Source: Ignelater luminosus (Eukaryota; Arthropoda; Insecta; Coleoptera; Elateridae). Taken from it: a stretch of DNA of 64,000 nt. Below the pieces are notes generated by a model that saw only the letters and a program-made list of their open reading frames with translations, had not been told where the DNA came from and did no database searches. The stretch's first letter is position 1. Every line of letters begins with the position of its first letter. The stretch lies in the NCBI GenBank assembly GCA_011009095.1, contig VTPC01000505.1, positions 114,353-178,352 on the forward strand, read 5' to 3'. A program made the position numbers and the translations under genes. Shown in pieces: positions 34,201 through 44,733 of this stretch.

Positions 34201-37200
34201 AAACTATTCCAACTCTTACAAATTACTAAAACACATTTACAATAATGCATTTCACCGGTATGAAAGGTTGATGATTATTTTGCATTAAAAGTTCATGATT
34301 TTCATTTTTATAAGATTGACATTTTTTCTTGAATATTCGTCAGTTGTTTTGTAATTATTTAACATGTTAAGTGCCAAAGCAAACACTGATGTTTACTCAT
34401 AAGGTTCTTCGTAGGGCCATAGCAAACACTGGTGTCTCGCATGACTATGGCCGAGCGGTTGCATTTATTATACCTGTGAAGCTATTTTTTTGTATGCCAT
34501 AGCCTTGATATTTTGGATTTTTGGTTGCATAATCCCAAGGAAAATTTATTAGGTGTGTCTGCTTATTAAATCTGCTGCAGCCCTGTAAACTACATTAAGG
34601 TTTGCTTATACAATGAGGCCATAGTGAACACCATGCCAGACATAAGGGAGTCTGCCACTGGTGGCAGCTGTGGCCTAAATTGTGTCTGTTGAATGTGACC
34701 GCTGCGACCTAGGAAAGTCTAAAACAAGCAAAACATCATATCACATGGCAGACATCATGTTCATTTTAGTTATTTGAAAATTTCGTGGACAACTTGAAGA
34801 TTGAAAAAAATACTTGATATAAATGATGTAACTCATTGTGCAGAACTCAAAACTGTTGATGACCCCTAGATATATTTTCAAAATTTAGCTTGCTGGTGTT
34901 TTCAAAATTATGAAGGGTGTCTGTTTAGATCAGTGTAATACTAACCTAAAGATAATAATATTTTATAAAGGATCTAACTGAATGAATTTCAACCCCAATC
35001 TTGCACGAGGTCAATGTCCTCCAGGTGATTTAGGGAAATTGGTTTGTGGTGCTGTCGGTTGGACGGTCGCCGCCGCGATATTATAGTGTCATGGCTAATA
35101 AAGTGTTAAGATCGCCGATTTTCAAAGTTTTTTAAAAATTCCTTCCGCAAGTGTCTTTTGATTCTCTGAATGGATATACATGCATTGGTAAGGTTGAATT
35201 TTTCTGTAGAAGTTAAATCCTAGGGGTAGCTGTATCGAACTGTTACCTTAAATTTTACAATTGGATCTACCTAACCTGTGAGTAATTAATCGTATATGTA
35301 ACAAGAACCACACTTATAAAGAGTGAATTATTTAATAGTAGAAAAACTAAATTTGCTAAGTACAATAAAATTCCATTAATTTGTATCAATCAATGCAGAA
35401 GAAGGTGCAAAATTACAGATTATTAGGATACTATACATATAGGTAGCGTTCAAATGTTACATGATATTTTGGGCAATAAAAAGTTGTTTAATGCAAAGCA
35501 TCGAGGCAACAAAACTTAATGTTAATTTCAATTTAAAGCAAGATTATCTATTGGAATAAAAATCGGAAGTTTCGTGTTATCTGACGTTCTTGTATTTTAT
35601 AATTAATAGTTTCTTATCAGTGTTATCACCTAAAATACCATCTAATATTTGAAACTTTACACAGATAAATATTTAAATTCTTAAAATAAATTTGATAATT
35701 AAAAAGAACTATATATTGTCGTCTAGAAATCGAAACCTCAAATCACAGATTTTACTAATGTAAATCACCTATTCACAGAATTCAGAATGTAAGATTGTAA
35801 TATAACTATTCCCGTTTGACTAATTGAAAGTAATATAAAGCACAAAATATTCAGTTCTGATCAGTCAAGAATGGTCTGTTTTTGTAATTTATCACAGTCT
35901 GGTAAATGTTACAATTTCATCTTTCATTCTCCAAAATTCATGATTTATAACAGCTTCAATAGCAATTACGTGAAGATGTATTTCACAGATAATAAAATGT
36001 ACTCTTTACATTTTCAGAAACTATTCCTTTTTTATAAAAGATATTAAATGAATCCTAACTATTTTTCAGTATTTACATATCAAGAAGCATTCCTGACAAC
36101 GTATCGAACTTTCATTTCGCCATATGAATTAATAAATAAATTGATTCGAAGATACAATCACTTTTACTGCATTCCTGATCGAAAACCGCGCTCAAGAGAA
36201 GCATTTGCGTTAATTGTTCGAGTAGTCAGTGATCTAACGTAAGAAAATTTTTCTATAAAAATTAATAATTTCAATTCATTTTATTTGTAAAATTCTAGCC
36301 CTTCCGATCTGGATAGTAGTTTGCAGCAGACATTAATGGATTTTGTGCAGCAATTAATTTCTTGTGGAGAATTAACATTAGCCAAAGCATTAAGAGTTAA
36401 ACACCTAGAAAAACATGAAGCAAAACAACGTAGTGTTTCACTTACTAATTATCAAAGCAGTTTAACTTTATGTTCACGGGTCTCAACATTATTAGATTTT
36501 AAATCTGAACAGATCGCTGAACAAATGACCCTGTTAGATGCAGAACTCTTCATGAAAATTGAAATTCCAGAGGTACTGATTTGGGCTCAAGAACAAAATG
36601 AAGAAAGGAGTCCCAATTTAACGCGTTTCACAGAACATTTCAATAAAATGTCATATTGGTAAGTAACTCGTCTGTACAATATTTAAACAATTATCTATTG
36701 TTTTTTTTTATAAAGGGCGAGAACAAGAATATTAAGTGCAGATGCAAAAGATAGAGAAAAATACTTCATGAAATTCATTAAAATTATGAAACATTTACGA
36801 AAAATAAATAACTTCAATTCTTATCTGGCTTTATTGTCTGCATTGGATTCCGCACCTGTTCGTCGACTGGAGTGGCAAAAACATGTACAAGAAGGTTTAA
36901 AAGAATATTGTGCTCTTATTGATAGTTCGTCCAGCTTTAGAGCATATAGACAAGCGCTTGCAGAAACTCAACCTCCATGCATACCATACATGTAAGTGAT
37001 AATACTTATCTTTTTTTTAACTTTTTCTAAATCTAACTAATGTTTTGCGTATTTCATTTTATAGAGGTTTAGTTCTTCAAGATTTAACATTTGTACATAT
37101 TGGAAACAGTAATTTATTACCAGATGGTATGATTAACTTCTCTAAACGTTGGCAGCAGTTTAATATTGTCGAAAATATGAAAAGATTTAAGAAATGGTAA

Positions 37201-37380
37201 ATGTGGTGAGTGGCATTGCTTATAATTATATTATTCTATTTTATTTTTAGTACATATTCATTTAAGAAGAACGAACGTATAATAAATTTCTTCCAAAACT
37301 TTGACGATTTTATTGGTGAAGATGCAATGTGGCAACTCTCAGAATCAATTAAACCCCGTGGAGGTAAAAAAACCACTTAG
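21976..37380 (+). CDS. C3G: C3G / RAPGEF1, Rap1 guanine-nucleotide exchange factor
   Basis: Fifteen exons: 21976-22235, 22292-22585, 22646-22902, 25463-25597, 25654-25829, 25893-26384, 26802-26912, 33097-33328, 33385-33788, 33917-33931, 36070-36238, 36299-36658, 36716-36991, 37065-37196, 37251-37380. Every junction is GT-AG and keeps frame (3443 nt visible). C3G loads GTP on Rap1 and is brought to membranes by Crk-family SH3 adaptors. From N to C: a basic start (LARRARSFKDDFLEK), a conserved helical region (MLPGNGTIVLDTV), five proline motifs (PPPKPPLP, PPPLPPKKR, PPAIPQKTR, PPPLPPKKR, PPALPPKRA), a HIMAYME block, the REM domain (GGQADALIIMAT, EAFLTTYRTFISP), and the CDC25 domain (AEQMTLLDAELF, IPEVLIWAQEQNEE, FIKIMKHLRKINNFNSYLA, PPCIPYIGLVLQDLTFVH). 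It ends SIKPRGGKKTT-stop. The 5' end is unsure. Confidence 0.93.
22292..22585 (+). CDS. C3G: C3G exon: conserved N-terminal helical region
   Basis: 98 codons, phase 0 to 0. Includes ALKHFRDVVSKNKLEMLPGN, which aligns with the vertebrate segment around KKVLEMLPGS, and YQSVARLIKLCDDVLIDG. Good acceptor (TTTTTACAG) and donor (GAG|GTATTT). Confidence 0.9.
22646..22902 (+). CDS. C3G: C3G exon: first proline motif
   Basis: Encodes TLIKLAQEKITHQHT and on, then LPDIPLTPRERQILEQT (vertebrate equivalent LPLTDREVEILNKT) and SPPPKPPLPDG, a class of SH3 ligand. It ends with GG of a split Gly codon. Confidence 0.9.
23137..23497. repeat. Long inverted repeat (foldback) in C3G intron
   Basis: Left arm about 23137-23259 (TTATCTTTCTACCAGAAAGG and on to CATATCAGTAGAC) matches the reverse complement of about 23376-23497 over roughly 120 bp. 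Both arms contain TTTACATGTTTCAAAAAA and TTTTGAATAAAATAACATA. The loop is about 115 bp. It could fold as a long RNA hairpin. Probably a MITE. The target duplication is unclear. Confidence 0.8.
24215..24390. mobile_element. Small MITE in C3G intron
   Basis: Ends are inverted: ATACGGTGTCATTCAAAAAG on the left and TTTTTTAAATGACACCCTGT on the right. No coding content. Belongs to the ACAGGGTGTC-type repeats also seen near 11006 and 11296. Confidence 0.65.
25463..25597 (+). CDS. C3G: C3G exon: second proline motif
   Basis: Encodes ICRSNLDGAIPPPLPPKKRS and on to SLFASSLE. PPPLPPKK is a Crk-type PxLPxK ligand. It starts with one base and ends with two bases of split codons. Confidence 0.88.
25654..25829 (+). 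CDS. C3G: C3G exon: Ser/acidic linker
   Basis: Encodes MSLRSKSPEDSSSLLSASAG, then an acidic EEEEIRVLMDHNADNDTL segment. It joins the previous exon through an Arg codon (AG+A). Linker region, not conserved with vertebrates in detail. Confidence 0.85.
25893..26384 (+). CDS. C3G: C3G exon: Ser-rich linker with third proline motif
   Basis: 164 codons, very Ser/Asn/Thr-rich, ending FDDTPPAIPQKTRKKQERQP, then SPYDNVPDESMG. The vertebrate protein has a similar order (TPPALPEKKRR, then SQYDNISGED). The YDN sequence is a possible tyrosine phosphorylation site. Confidence 0.9.
26802..26912 (+). CDS. C3G: C3G exon: fourth proline motif
   Basis: Short exon encoding GELLVACHLHQ, then NDGRPPPLPPKKRH, split from the IMAYME block that follows in the exon at 33097. 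It corresponds to vertebrate PPPLPEKKNKHMLAYMQ. Confidence 0.9.
27983..28542. mobile_element. Tigger/pogo-like MITE (about 560 bp)
   Basis: TA on each side, with inverted ends CAGTGAAATCTCTACTAACG and, on the right, CAGTGAAATCTCCCTTGAGC. Internal GGACACC and GGACG blocks are typical of Tigger ends. No open frame. Confidence 0.8.
29039..29210. mobile_element. Pogo-like MITE (about 172 bp)
   Basis: Left end TA-CAGTTGAATTTCAGTAAC; right end, inverted, TGGTCAAACTCTGATAACTC. Same size class and GATAACTCGAA motifs as 2883-3052. Confidence 0.7.
29264..29437. repeat. Dispersed repeat, copy 2
   Basis: Begins TATACAGTGTGTCCACATTT and closely matches 15672-15847 through AAAGTTCACGGCTTGTTAG. The two copies differ by scattered substitutions and a 2-bp indel. 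Confidence 0.75.
29450..29735. repeat. Imperfect palindrome next to repeat copy 2
   Basis: Arms about 29450-29570 and 29607-29735. CATTTGTTATGTAACAATTG followed by CTAAAACAAAA on the left is inverted on the right as TTTTGTTTTAGCAATTTTTG followed by CATAACAAATG. Outer parts also pair (GTGTACCATGG against CATGGCACAC). The short central spacer is about 36 bp. Confidence 0.65.
30699..31320. mobile_element. hAT-type foldback MITE with 8-bp target duplication
   Basis: Element 30707-31312 (606 bp) is flanked by a perfect 8-bp duplication TAAAATTC (30699-30706 and 31313-31320). The ends are inverted: CAAAGCCACTTGATTGTGAT and, on the right, CAAAGCCAGTTGATTGTGAT. The arms extend about 170 bp each, through AACTTATAAACTGA. 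An 8-bp duplication and a CAAAG terminus fit the hAT superfamily. A related copy is at 44358-44733. No intact transposase inside. Confidence 0.9.
32122..32268 (-). pseudogene. hAT transposase C-terminal remnant
   Basis: Minus strand reads NCDVERSFSVFKNVLTSKRT, then NFTPENLEKILIVLFF, ending at a stop at 32122-32124. This is the hAT C-terminal dimerisation motif (xxDVERxFS). Sequence upstream on the minus strand is AT-rich and shows no more of the transposase. Confidence 0.75.
33097..33328 (+). CDS. C3G: C3G exon: IMAYME block and Ser/Thr linker
   Basis: Starts with TA, which completes an Ile codon, then MAYMEMFGNCSHANDQEFMR, aligning with vertebrate HMLAYMQLLEDYS. A Ser/Thr/Gln-rich linker follows. 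Donor GCAC|GTACGT. Confidence 0.9.
33385..33788 (+). CDS. C3G: C3G exon: fifth proline motif and start of REM domain
   Basis: Encodes NNGIPPALPPKRARTKS, a charged linker, LMEELDVNKHLVTKKTDEDG, then PEIRGGQADALIIMATKATK, the conserved opening of the RasGEF N-terminal (REM) domain. Donor GGAG|GTAAGT leaves one base. Confidence 0.93.
33917..33931 (+). CDS. C3G: C3G 15-nt microexon (probably optional)
   Basis: AGGAGAAAGAAAATG between TTTGCTTACAG and GTAATT. It enters and leaves in the same phase, so including it adds five residues (EEKEN) and skipping it keeps frame (NG-VFTYQEAF). Without it the protein aligns gap-free with vertebrate C3G across this point, so it looks like an alternative exon inserted between the two parts of the REM domain. 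Confidence 0.55.
33932..36069 (+). other. C3G intron, one unclassified repeat-like block
   Basis: From 34360 to 35110 the base composition changes and short motifs recur (GCAAACACTGATGT near 34379, GCAAACACTGGTGT near 34431). GC-rich patches such as GTCGCCGCCGCGATATT (about 35067) also occur. TTAA lies at both edges, but I could not pair true inverted ends. The remainder is plain intron. Confidence 0.4.
36070..36238 (+). CDS. C3G: C3G exon: REM domain
   Basis: VFTYQEAFLTTYRTFISPYE and LINKLIRRYNHFY, then REAFALIVRVVSDL: the core of the REM domain, which supports the catalytic domain. Donor CTAAC|GTAAGA. Confidence 0.95.
36299..36658 (+). CDS. C3G: C3G exon: end of REM, start of CDC25 domain
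   Basis: PSDLDSSLQQTLMDFVQQLI, a linker, then AEQMTLLDAELFMKIEIPEV and LIWAQEQNEERSPNL, FTEHFNKMSYW. The AEQ-T-L/D-LF and NPxxW-like features mark the RasGEF catalytic domain. Confidence 0.95.
36716..36991 (+). CDS. C3G: C3G exon: CDC25 catalytic core
   Basis: FMKFIKIMKHLRKINNFNSY, then LALLSALDSAPVRRLEW and SSSSFRAYRQAL, PPCIPYI. These are the most conserved RasGEF blocks, containing the NNF-S sequence near the helical hairpin that opens the GTPase nucleotide site. Confidence 0.96.
37065..37196 (+). CDS. C3G: C3G exon: CDC25 domain
   Basis: GLVLQDLTFVHIGNSNLLPD and MINFSKRWQQFNIVENMKRF. Follows the family pattern LxDLTFxxxGN and N(F)xKR. Donor AAATG|GTAAAT. Confidence 0.95.
37251..37380 (+). 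CDS. C3G: C3G last coding exon
   Basis: CTYSFKKNERIINFFQNFDD, FIGEDAMWQLSESIKPRG, then GKKTT and TAG (37378-37380). Vertebrate C3G ends similarly after SLKIKPR. A GGAG|GTAAAA sequence near the end could act as a donor, but the direct stop gives a normal C-terminus. Confidence 0.9.
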
Positions 37381-40300
37381 TGAGTTTTGCCTTTTAAAAT
37401 TTTCAAGCAATATATGTAAGTTTGTTAGTGCAATTTTTATTCTGCCATCTTTATTTTGTGATGTTTTTGTTTTGCATTGGTTAAATATTACAAAAGAGAA
37501 CATTGAACTGAATCAAGAAGCTTTAATAGAGATTCGTTTTTTTATTTGTTCAATTTTTTATATGGAAAAAGGAAACAGGAGAAATATGTGTTAAAACTAC
37601 TATTGTATGTGTAACAATTGCACAATGAATCTCAGAGCAACGAATTCTTTTAACTGTGTATTGATCTTTGAGGAACAAAGTTGTTAATGATGTCTTTTGA
37701 AATATTTCACATGTTGCTCTTATTTGTGTAATTTTTACCTGTGTCTTTAATGTGTTTTACAGTTTGAAATAAACTGAATGTAATTTTACCATTTTACGAC
37801 ATATCGAAACATAAAAAGTGAACACATTGTTTACTTGGAAGCGTGAATGAATATAAGAAAAATAAATAAGAAATAGATAGTTAGAGTAAAATGAAAGAAT
37901 GTATTTGTATTTTTAAATCAAGAACCAAAAATAATTTATTTTTGATAAAAATAATAAAGCGAATAATAAATTGGATAACGTACCTTTAAGAAATTTATAA
38001 TTTTTTCTTGTAGAGTGGACTGGTGTTCATCTTTAAATTGAAAAGCAATTGAATTACAATTATATTTTTTAAATTTAATTAATTAATTAGAATTATTTCA
38101 AACACTAACTGGAATATTTACAATTAATTAATTATATGTAACATAAGATAAATAAAAACTTGAATATTAAAAAATAATAATTATGATCACAAATTATGAG
38201 CAGATGATAAACTAGAATTTATTGAAATATTCCAGAAAGAAAGGAAGTCATTAATGATTATACTTCAAATGACAATCACTGTTTTGATTACTGTTACTTT
38301 TAATTAAAAAAAAATAAGGGAATTGGCGTTTTTGGTTCTTGATTTAATAGTAAAACCAAATGGAATCCAAAATCTAGAACATTTTTGTAATTATAAATGT
38401 GTTTTAAAAATACTTTTCACATGTATTAATGACTGACTTAACTGTGTAGGTGTGTATGCACAAGTAATAAAAGGAAAAGAATAAAGATACATATAATGTG
38501 CATTTGATCTAAATTGAAGTTTTGGAAAAAAAGAGCATATTTCTGTGTTATTAGCACTTCTTCCATTTTCTCTGCTCTATTTTAAGCAGATGTTTAGTGT
38601 AATCTCTAGTATTCAATGTGTATAGTGTAAATTGTTTGTTAGTTAAAAAAAAAGAAGTTACTATTAGAAGGCCTAACTAAATTTAAGCTCCATATTTGAG
38701 TATGTAATAAGCTAAATAATATTATTAAATAGACTTTCTCAGACTGGTCTGCTAATTTATAAAATGATGAATTTATTGAATTTTTGCATTTCCAAAAATT
38801 AAACAATAAAAGTGGCAGCTATCAAAGATATTACCTTTCTTGGCACTGATTTTTTGCTTGTTTGAAAATTCCAACACCAAAATGATAAATCATAGTCATA
38901 AATGTTTTTTGTAAAGGTAGGAAAATTTTTTAAAAATTCACATTGGCAGAAAAGCTTTAGAGTGCTTTATGTTATAAACATACGTTATAGGAGAATTCAT
39001 CTAGTTAATTAAAAGGTTCTTAAATGTACTAGCTTGATAATAGTGTAGTAGAATTTAAAGAAGAGAAACGAATTGAGCAAGACATGGTAAAATAAATATA
39101 CCTTACATCATAGAATCTTTAAGAAAAACAACATAATTTGAACGTGTCGAGAGGTTAAAGTAACATGGCCTAAATGTTAGTCATAATCATTATAAAAATG
39201 TTACTAATGAAAGCAAGTTGTTCAACTGCACTCAAATAATTATGATTAATTCAGTAAAAGTTTTAGTTTCGTATGTATTACTTTTAGTTATTAATAGTAG
39301 AACAGAAATTTGCCATTTATTATTCATTCGGTGAAGGATGATGAAATTAGTCACTTGGTTAGCATGTAATTATGTGTAATAAATGTTATCTGACAATAAT
39401 TTTTAAATTTCTAATACAAGGTCTGTTTGTTAGTTCAGTACTGTCGAATTATCCAAATCCAATTCATTCGGGTATTTCGAATTGTTTTCATTTTGTTCAT
39501 TTGTGATTCTGAACAGTTTTGTACCTTCGAATGTAAATTATATTCGAAGGTCTGTTTTTATTCCTCCTTTTAAGGAAAACCTAATGTAAAATATCTAGAA
39601 TTAAATTGTGCTAAAAGTTTCATGCAATTCAGTTTCCATTGATTTGTGTTTATTACTATCATCATCCAATGAATGAGGTACAATATTAGAGTTGAGATAC
39701 AAACTGCTGAATTTGACTTTTGTTATATTTCTCAACCTTCAAATCATTTAATTACAATGCTCGTGCCCAGAAGCAGTCGGTGATTAGGGATGGTTAACAA
39801 TGACCCTTTGGTTACCAAAGTGCTTGCAAACAAAGCAGTGATTTTAAAAAGTATTTACTACCTGTGAGATTTAAAAGTGACATTCTTATAAGATTTCAAA
39901 TCTGAAAACATTTTCATATTAATAAAATGTTTTTTTCTTGTTAGTAAAGTAAAACAACAAAAATTTTGGAAAACAAGATAGAAAGCAATTAAATAAGGCT
40001 TGATGTTCTTGACAGATAGGATTACCCCATAAATTGCTTGAGCTAATACCGAATGCTTTAAGATGCTGTTAATTGGTTGCTAGGAATTTTGCATGATAAT
40101 GGTGTCTCAGGTAAAAATGCAGTTTATTGATAGAGCTGTTGCAACATGTTGCATTTTCTAGTGCACTTAGTTTCACTTGAAAAAAGATTAATATGATTGA
40201 ACTTCTCATGTAATTTCTCGCAAACGTCATGTTCAAACCTTTTGAACTTTTGTCATAATTTCTTAAATAAGTATGTGTTATATGAATGATTTTTGTTGAA

Positions 40301-42830
40301 AGTTATCATACACTTTTCCTCATAGGAATGTAGTTCAAAGTGTAATTGCACGTAAGAATCTATGTATAAAAGTGATTTGAAAACTACATAGGTGGTCAGA
40401 AAATTTATATAAGAGCGTAATTCATATGTCTACATCTTCTATGAATTCCAGTCAAATCTAACTGCGTTTAGTTAGTTAGCCAACAGACCTCATACTCTTG
40501 AGTACCTAAAAGTACTCGTAAGTACCTTGAGTTAAGAATACTTCTTTTATTTAAGAACCAATAATAATAATAATAATAATAATTTTGACTAAAGTCCTCG
40601 AGTAATTAACCAGGTCTGTTAGTCAACTTCAATAAATATTTAAGTATTATTAAGTATATCTTATTGCCTGTATATGTTAATAATAATCAAGAAAACCATG
40701 CTATATTTTTTCAATAATTCTTACTAAAATTGGCAATGCTTGCTTTTTAAAATCACTTTTTTTTGAAGCACTTACAGTTTTCATATTCTTAGGTAAAGAA
40801 CTGCTGCCGTTAGTAAATGCATTGTATATACTTTGGGACAAATATGCTTGTGTCACTTTTCATAACTATTTTAAAAATGATGTCTTTTGAAATGACCAAA
40901 ATTTAGAATTATTAATAGTTTCAGCAGTATCGATGTCCCTGATGAAATTCTAACATGGCATGATAGGCTATCACCAAGCGTGGTGCTTGGTATGAAAAAG
41001 GTGTAATTTTTCCATGATATTTTGAAGGAAAATGAAATGTTAGAATTTGATAGTTCTGTTCAAGTTGTAAATATGTATTTACATTTTGATCATTTAGCTT
41101 TTGTGAATCATTTGATTGTTGATTTTCATCACTAAGAATGATTTGAAATAACTACATTCCCTCTTAAAACTTCTCATTCTTGAACTTATAAGATAATTTG
41201 TCCCAATATTTCATGTTTTTGGTGCAAGTTCTTTTCATTGATAAATGTTTTGTCATAATCTTCAGTTTATTGAGATTACACCACTGGAGATTTGTGTTTG
41301 CAGCCAGCTGACTTTTTGTTTTATATCTCTTTATTCATATTTTTTATTGTAATAATTCTCTAATATATTTTTTAATTCTAGTTGTGCTCTGCATATTCAT
41401 GCATTATTTCATTCAAAATGAAAGTTTTTGATTACATGCCATATAACGGCTTTTAATTAGTGATCTGTTTGAAAGTGTAGTTGAACATCTTAAAATCAAG
41501 ATAGGCTAATTTTTAGTCGTGTGTGTTAAATAAATTCTACATTAATCAATTTAAAGTGATTATTATTTTATATAATTTAATTTTTCTAAAATGTAATTTA
41601 AAATAATAATGTATTTAGGTGAATGTTTTAGCACATTACAATACGAATATTTTGTTAGAATCTAGAGGTTGTACAACTATTTAGAAGTCATCCTGTGCAA
41701 TTATATACAAGTATAAAAATAATCTAATTAATTCAGTGGTCCAAACAGTATAAATTGTAAATTATTACTGTTGTTAATTATTTTTTCTTGTGTAGTATTT
41801 AAGTTTTATATTATGTAATAAGTTGCCACGTGATATTAATGTTCTTTTTTCTCTGTTTTTAATTATTATACATACATATATATTATTTGTAGTGAATGAA
41901 ATGTAGAATTTTATTAAACTAATTGTAGGTATTTTATTGCTTAACATTATTTTAAACTAGCCAAAATAATAAGTTTTCTTTTGTAAATATATAAAGATTT
42001 TGTAATTGCAATTATTAAACAGAGAAAAATAATAAACACAACAGAGCCTTGCAGATTTTTTCTGAGTTGTAAAATAATAATATGAAACTATTCAATTGGA
42101 AGAAATATTAACCAATAAATTAATGCAATGGCTCTTATGTAATATGTACAATTAATTAGGGAAATTATCTTTTTATAAAATTACCCCAAAATTTTTGCAC
42201 AAAGCCAATATCTAATGTATTAATTTTAATTAATTTTGTTTATTATTTATTTTATTTTATATTTGAGTATGTAAGATAAAATGCAATTTTTTCTTATTGA
42301 TTTTACTGTGATCATAATTGTTTTAATTTTGCCTCCGATAATCCTTTCTTTTTCTTTTAATTGTTTTAGATAAATATAAGAGCACTATTTATATTAGTAC
42401 TATTTAAAGGGTTAAAAAAGCAACTTACTATTAAAAATGATTAAGTATCGTTTTTAAATAAGAAAAATATTGTATTTTTTATATGGTATAAGGAAATTCG
42501 TGCAGTATTTTATATTATGTAAGTTTTTTAAATGAAAATAATTGTATATTGCTAATATTAATTTTTAATGTATCTATCTAACATTTATGAAAGGGAAAGA
42601 AAAGGAAAAATAGTTTTTATTTGGCTCGTTTGGCACTACTACTACTATTTTGATAAAATTAACTTCGATTTGTAAGATCATCAAGCATAAGTTATTCTCA
42701 TAAGAAGACTTAATTTATTATTATTGTAAATTGTGCCATATTGTATGCTGAGTGGTAGATAAAATTATGTTGTATCTATGAAAAATATATAAATGGACAC
42801 TTAAATAAAATAGAAAAAAAATGTTATCGA
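37381..42830 (+). other. C3G: Probable long C3G 3' UTR and downstream DNA
   Basis: 5.4 kb with no open frame of note, no paired transposon ends and very high AT. This contrasts with the repeat-dense introns and suggests either a long 3' UTR or protected spacer. AATAAA-type signals are frequent (for example near 37769 and 42804), so the cleavage site cannot be chosen by eye. An (AAT)n microsatellite lies at about 40559-40584. Confidence 0.4.
40559..40584. repeat. (AAT)n microsatellite
   Basis: Eight uninterrupted AAT units followed by TTTTGACT. Confidence 0.9.
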
Positions 42831-43449
42831 AGCAGTATTATTTCTCATAAACTTTTTAATTTCTACAGATGTCTCCTTTTAAAGGAATATTTTATGTTCA
42901 ATTGCAAACTTACAGTTTAATATTTAAAGGTCCTTTTTTTGAATAAAATTCTTATTATTTTTCTTCCCAGATTTGATCTATTTAAGATTATAAACTTCTT
43001 CAGGGATACAATCTATAATTACAATATGATGAAAAGAAACTTCTTTAATATAAAAAGTAATTACTTGCATATATAATAGTTGTTTAATCTTCAATAATAC
43101 AATAAGGAAATGGCAATTTGGAAAGTGGAATTATCTAAATGTATGCCTTTACCTAAGGAAGTAGATGACGATGCGTTGAACCAAGCATTACTTTCGGGTT
43201 TTTGTTTGTTTCTAGTTTGTTGAAAAATACGTTACAATTTTTTTTAAATGTAGGTAAGTATGAAAGAAAAAAAATGTAGACAAAAACATTAAACATTTAT
43301 AAACATAGGGGAGCATGATTGTTTTTCCTGTTAATCTGATTCTTGCCTTAATTTGATTGTATCTTACGTGTGTTCTAAAATATTGAGTGAGTCTTAATGG
43401 TATACTTTAGTAGAGGTCATTCAATTCCACATTTTTCCCAAATATCGGA
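42831..43449. other. Intergenic, nothing seen
   Basis: AT-rich spacer between the C3G downstream region and the hairpin at 43450. No motif recognised. Confidence 0.35.
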
Positions 43450-43655
43450 TATAGTATGTAGTCTGACATTGGTAATGACACTCAAGAATGGATGTAAACA
43501 CAACACAAACTTGAGAGAACAAGGTTTCATGCCAATAATACGTATGCATTTATCTGCGGCATTATCGATCTGTGGTCTGGAACCTCGTTCTTTCAAGTTT
43601 GTGTTTACATCCATTCTCGAGTCTCATTACTATTGTCGCAGAGCATACGCTTATA
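43450..43655. repeat. Long hairpin (inverted repeat)
   Basis: Core arms 43472-43526 and 43581-43630 pair over about 50 bp (CAAGAATGGATGTAAACACA against TGTGTTTACATCCATTCTCG). Weaker pairing continues outward for about 25 bp more. The loop is about 54 bp. The left arm has a small direct repeat (ACAACACA) that would bulge. No coding content. Confidence 0.8.
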
Positions 43656-44357
43656 GATTATACTACAAAAAAGTTACTATTTTCCTAAGTGACAGAGAGC
43701 AGTACTATAGATAACTGTCAAAGTCAGCTATTATAACCCAAAAAATATTATTGTGTTTATAGGTTGACATCAATCATAATTTTTATATTGTAATTACAAA
43801 TTTAGAATACAAAGGAGTTTATCTACAGTTACAGATTGTTTTAAAAGTAGCAAATGATTTACATCTTTGTGTGAACCTTACTTAATACTTGCTTTCAGTA
43901 TACATATTGTATATTACTGTAGTTCTGATTTCTTTCTTGATGTTAGATTCTAGATCTACAGTGACCAGTTTAAGATGAATTCTGGTGATGTTTTGAAACC
44001 TTTGAAATGTCCAAAAGAAATGCAATGAATAGCTGTTAATGTTAATGTACATATAGGGCTTTCATTTGAAAACTTCCCACCTTGAATAACTCTTTAATTA
44101 GTAAAATTATCAAAGATCGCTCAGACACATCGATTTTGTTTTCGAGGGGGACATTTAATAACTTATTCTAATCAACTGAGAAACTTTCACCCTCCCCCCA
44201 ACCATCCCGCCCCAAACCCTTAAATGGCACTACCCCATGTGTAATATATCATTTAAAGATTCTCAATCTTTTACATCAAAGAAAATTAATGAGTTTAAAA
44301 TGCTGACTATGAATTTTCCTTTCTTGAATTAAATTAAAAGAAATATTTTAACTAATC
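43656..44357. other. Intergenic, no recognisable gene
   Basis: Includes a C-rich patch (44190-44220, CACCCTCCCCCCAACCATCC) in otherwise AT-rich DNA. No paired ends found. Confidence 0.35.
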
Positions 44358-44733
44358 TTTAAATTTTAGAAAAAAGTAATTATTAATGCTTTATTGCACA
44401 TTAAAACGTTTATTTGAGTTAACTTGGTTTATAAAAACAGTTGCGCTACCCACTACAAAATCAATTTTACAGCAATTTATAAACAATAATTGTGAAAGTG
44501 ATGAAGATGATGCCAAGAAACTAGGAAATACATTTGTTTTGCAAAGAATAAAGAATAACACACAAGGCAATAATAATTACTTTTTTCTAAAATTTAAATT
44601 CTAATAACCTCAGACTTATAAACTGACATTTAAACTCGTCAAATTTGACCTGGAACAACAATGCCTCTAGTGGAGAGAAAATCGTCTTTTGTTTGGTGTT
44701 GGTACTTCATCTCGCATCAACTGGCTTTGGAAC
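44358..44733. mobile_element. Second copy of the hAT foldback, left end lost
   Basis: From TTTAAATTTTAGAAAAAAGT at 44358 to CATCAACTGGCTTTG at about 44733 it follows the element at 30707-31312, including the GCCTCTAGTGGAGAGAAAAT block. The left terminal part and its target duplication were not found. A 72-codon open frame inside (44386-44604, with FINNNCESDEDDAKKL) is disrupted in the other copy and looks like a relic. Confidence 0.75.

Noticed and set aside
37301-37594. Plus-strand 97-codon frame overlapping the end of C3G
   Set aside because: Frame differs from the conserved C3G frame and runs into 3' sequence.
44386-44604. Open frame inside the second hAT foldback
   Set aside because: The matching region of the other copy is interrupted, and there is no transposase motif.
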